The notes beneath the pieces were generated by a model. That model did not search any database, was not told the origin of the DNA, and saw only the letters and a list, made by a program, of their open reading frames with translations. From contig NZ_JALN02000001.1 in the NCBI RefSeq assembly GCF_000559085.1, positions 2,232,001 through 2,296,000 of the forward strand: a stretch of 64,000 bases of DNA. Direction: 5' to 3'. Positions within the stretch are counted from its first letter, which is position 1, and each line of letters begins with the position of its first letter. Both the position numbers and the translations under genes were made by a program. Below are positions 62,920-64,000 of this stretch, in pieces. Source of the DNA: Mycolicibacterium aromaticivorans JS19b1 = JCM 16368. Its GTDB lineage: Bacteria > Actinomycetota > Actinomycetes > Mycobacteriales > Mycobacteriaceae.

Positions 62920-64000
62920 ATGTCTGCCACCCTCGCTGAGCTGGCCGAGGCCTCAGCAACCAAGTTCATCCTCGCGCTGTTCGTCGACCTCCGCGGGAAG
63001 CCCTGTGCCAAGCTGGTTCCCGTCGAGGCCGTCGATCTACTGGCGACCGAGGGTGTCGGCTTCGCCGGATACGCCGTCGGTGCAATGGGTCAGGAGCCCA
63101 AAGACCCTGACCTCATGGCAATGCCCGACCCCGAGTCGTTCACCCCGATCCCGTTCATCAAGGACGGCCTGGCGATCGTGCACTGCGATCCGCACGTCGA
63201 GGGCCGGCCGTGGCCGTATGCGCCGCGCGTCATCCTCAAGTCGCTGATCCAGCGGGCTGCCGATGCAGGCTTCGAGCCCTGGGTCGGCGCGGAAGTCGAA
63301 TACTTCCTGCTGACCCGCGGCGCGGACGGCACACTGGCCACCGCCGACACTGCCGACACCGCGGCGCAGCCGTGTTACGACGCGCGCGGTGTGACCCGGA
63401 TGTACGACCACCTCACCGCGATCTCGACCGCGATGAACACCCTCGGCTGGTCCAACTACGCCAATGACCACGAAGACGGCAACGGCCAGTTCGAGCAGAA
63501 CTTCCAATTCGCCGACGCGCTGACCACAGCCGACCGGGTGGTGACACTGCGCTACCTGCTGTCGATGATCGCCGCCGAGCGCGGCATGGTGGCCACGTTC
63601 ATGCCCAAACCCTTCTCCGACCGGACCGGGAGCGGCCTGCATCTGCACCTGTCGCTGACTTGTGGGGGCACACCGGTGTTCCCCGAGGAGTCCGACGATC
63701 GCGGGCTGGGACTGTCGCCGACCGCGTATGCGTTCATCGGCGGCATCCTCGACCACGCCTGCGCCCTGCAGGCCGTCGTCGGGCCAACGGTCAACTCCTA
63801 CAAGCGAACCGGAGCACTGACGACGGCCTCCGGGGCCTCCTGGGCTCCGCGCCTGCCCACCTACGGCGGCAATGACCGCACCCACTACATCCGGGTGCCG
63901 GACTCTCAGCGAGTGGAGCTACGCGGCGGCGACGGCTCGGCCAACCCGTACCTGGCCATCGCGGCCGCGCTCGGCGCCGGTATCGACGGCATCAAACGCA
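62920..64000 (+). CDS. glnT: Type III glutamine synthetase-like enzyme GlnT (partial)
   Basis: The frame starts at ATG 62920 (MSATLAELAEASATKFILAL) behind TTGGAGA and stays open to the window edge, 360 codons. Glutamine synthetase motifs are visible: VGAEVEYFLL, HEDGNGQFEQNF, GSGLHLHLSL, NSYKRTGALT, and RVPDSQRVELRGGDGSANPY near the end. The group includes GlnT and gamma-glutamylmethylamide synthetase, so the amine used may be ammonia or methylamine. In M. smegmatis the following genes encode glutamate-synthase-like subunits (glxBCD); they would lie outside this window. Confidence 0.9.
   Translation, partial: MSATLAELAEASATKFILALFVDLRGKPCAKLVPVEAVDLLATEGVGFAGYAVGAMGQEPKDPDLMAMPDPESFTPIPFIKDGLAIVHCDPHVEGRPWPYAPRVILKSLIQRAADAGFEPWVGAEVEYFLLTRGADGTLATADTADTAAQPCYDARGVTRMYDHLTAISTAMNTLGWSNYANDHEDGNGQFEQNFQFADALTTADRVVTLRYLLSMIAAERGMVATFMPKPFSDRTGSGLHLHLSLTCGGTPVFPEESDDRGLGLSPTAYAFIGGILDHACALQAVVGPTVNSYKRTGALTTASGASWAPRLPTYGGNDRTHYIRVPDSQRVELRGGDGSANPYLAIAAALGAGIDGIKR

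Overview
The window is a gene-dense, high-GC actinobacterial chromosome segment. Gene content and order match mycobacteria, most likely a fast-growing Mycolicibacterium. From memory of the M. tuberculosis map, the order follows Rv3677c to Rv3709c: MBL hydrolase, RidA, the ArsA/Get3-like ATPase pair, whiB4, ponA2, metallophosphoesterase, PLP enzyme, tRNA-Pro, YqeY, the moxR2 cluster, glpK, the ergothioneine genes egtA-E, asd and lysC. Blocks that I do not recall from the tubercle bacillus interrupt this backbone. I see no insertion sequence, prophage, CRISPR array or rRNA. Many genes start with GTG and overlap their neighbour by four bases.

Region by region. 1-8.7 kb is backbone: a three-gene overlapping operon, BagA/BagB-like ATPases, whiB4, the penicillin-binding protein ponA2, a phosphoesterase and a PLP enzyme. 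8.9-19.2 kb begins with tRNA-Pro(CGG) and is an accessory block. It holds a secreted lipase-like protein, a Pro/Ala-rich secreted protein, an FAD dehydrogenase, a gene broken by one stop codon, a cluster of haem-oxygenase-like iron enzyme, CDGSH protein and methyltransferase, a hemerythrin and a manganese catalase each with a SigF-type promoter, and an F420-type oxidoreductase. 19.2-27.1 kb is the MoxR-DUF58-DUF4129-DUF4350 cluster with its SpoIIM and RDD membrane proteins.

27.2-34.5 kb is a second accessory block. A minus-strand run of carotenoid oxygenase, SDR, SnoaL-like, ParB-like and antiporter genes diverges from a PadR regulator. A second PadR carries a long GFGP-repeat domain, and a secreted histidine acid phosphatase follows. 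34.5-41.7 kb holds glpK, two methyltransferases, a glutamate-cysteine-ligase-like gene and two paralogous secreted C39-fold proteins, one of which has lost its catalytic cysteine. 41.7-47.1 kb is the complete egtABCDE operon. 47.2-51.4 kb adds a secreted sensor-like protein, Ohr, a haem catalase and small membrane proteins. 51.5-55 kb is DUF4185, asd and lysC.

55-64 kb is a nitrogen-scavenging region: fmdB, formamidase fmdA, a MarR regulator, a cytosolic AmiC-like amide sensor, an NCS1 permease, then amt and a type III glutamine synthetase cut by the window edge. A 12-base motif, ACTTYCANNTGG, recurs upstream of fmdA, between marR and the AmiC-like gene, and upstream of the permease. This suggests one regulon in which amide nitrogen is imported, hydrolysed to ammonia and assimilated. 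It is the best candidate for an undescribed control system here. Redox defence is a second theme, with two catalases, Ohr, hemerythrin, WhiB4 and ergothioneine synthesis.
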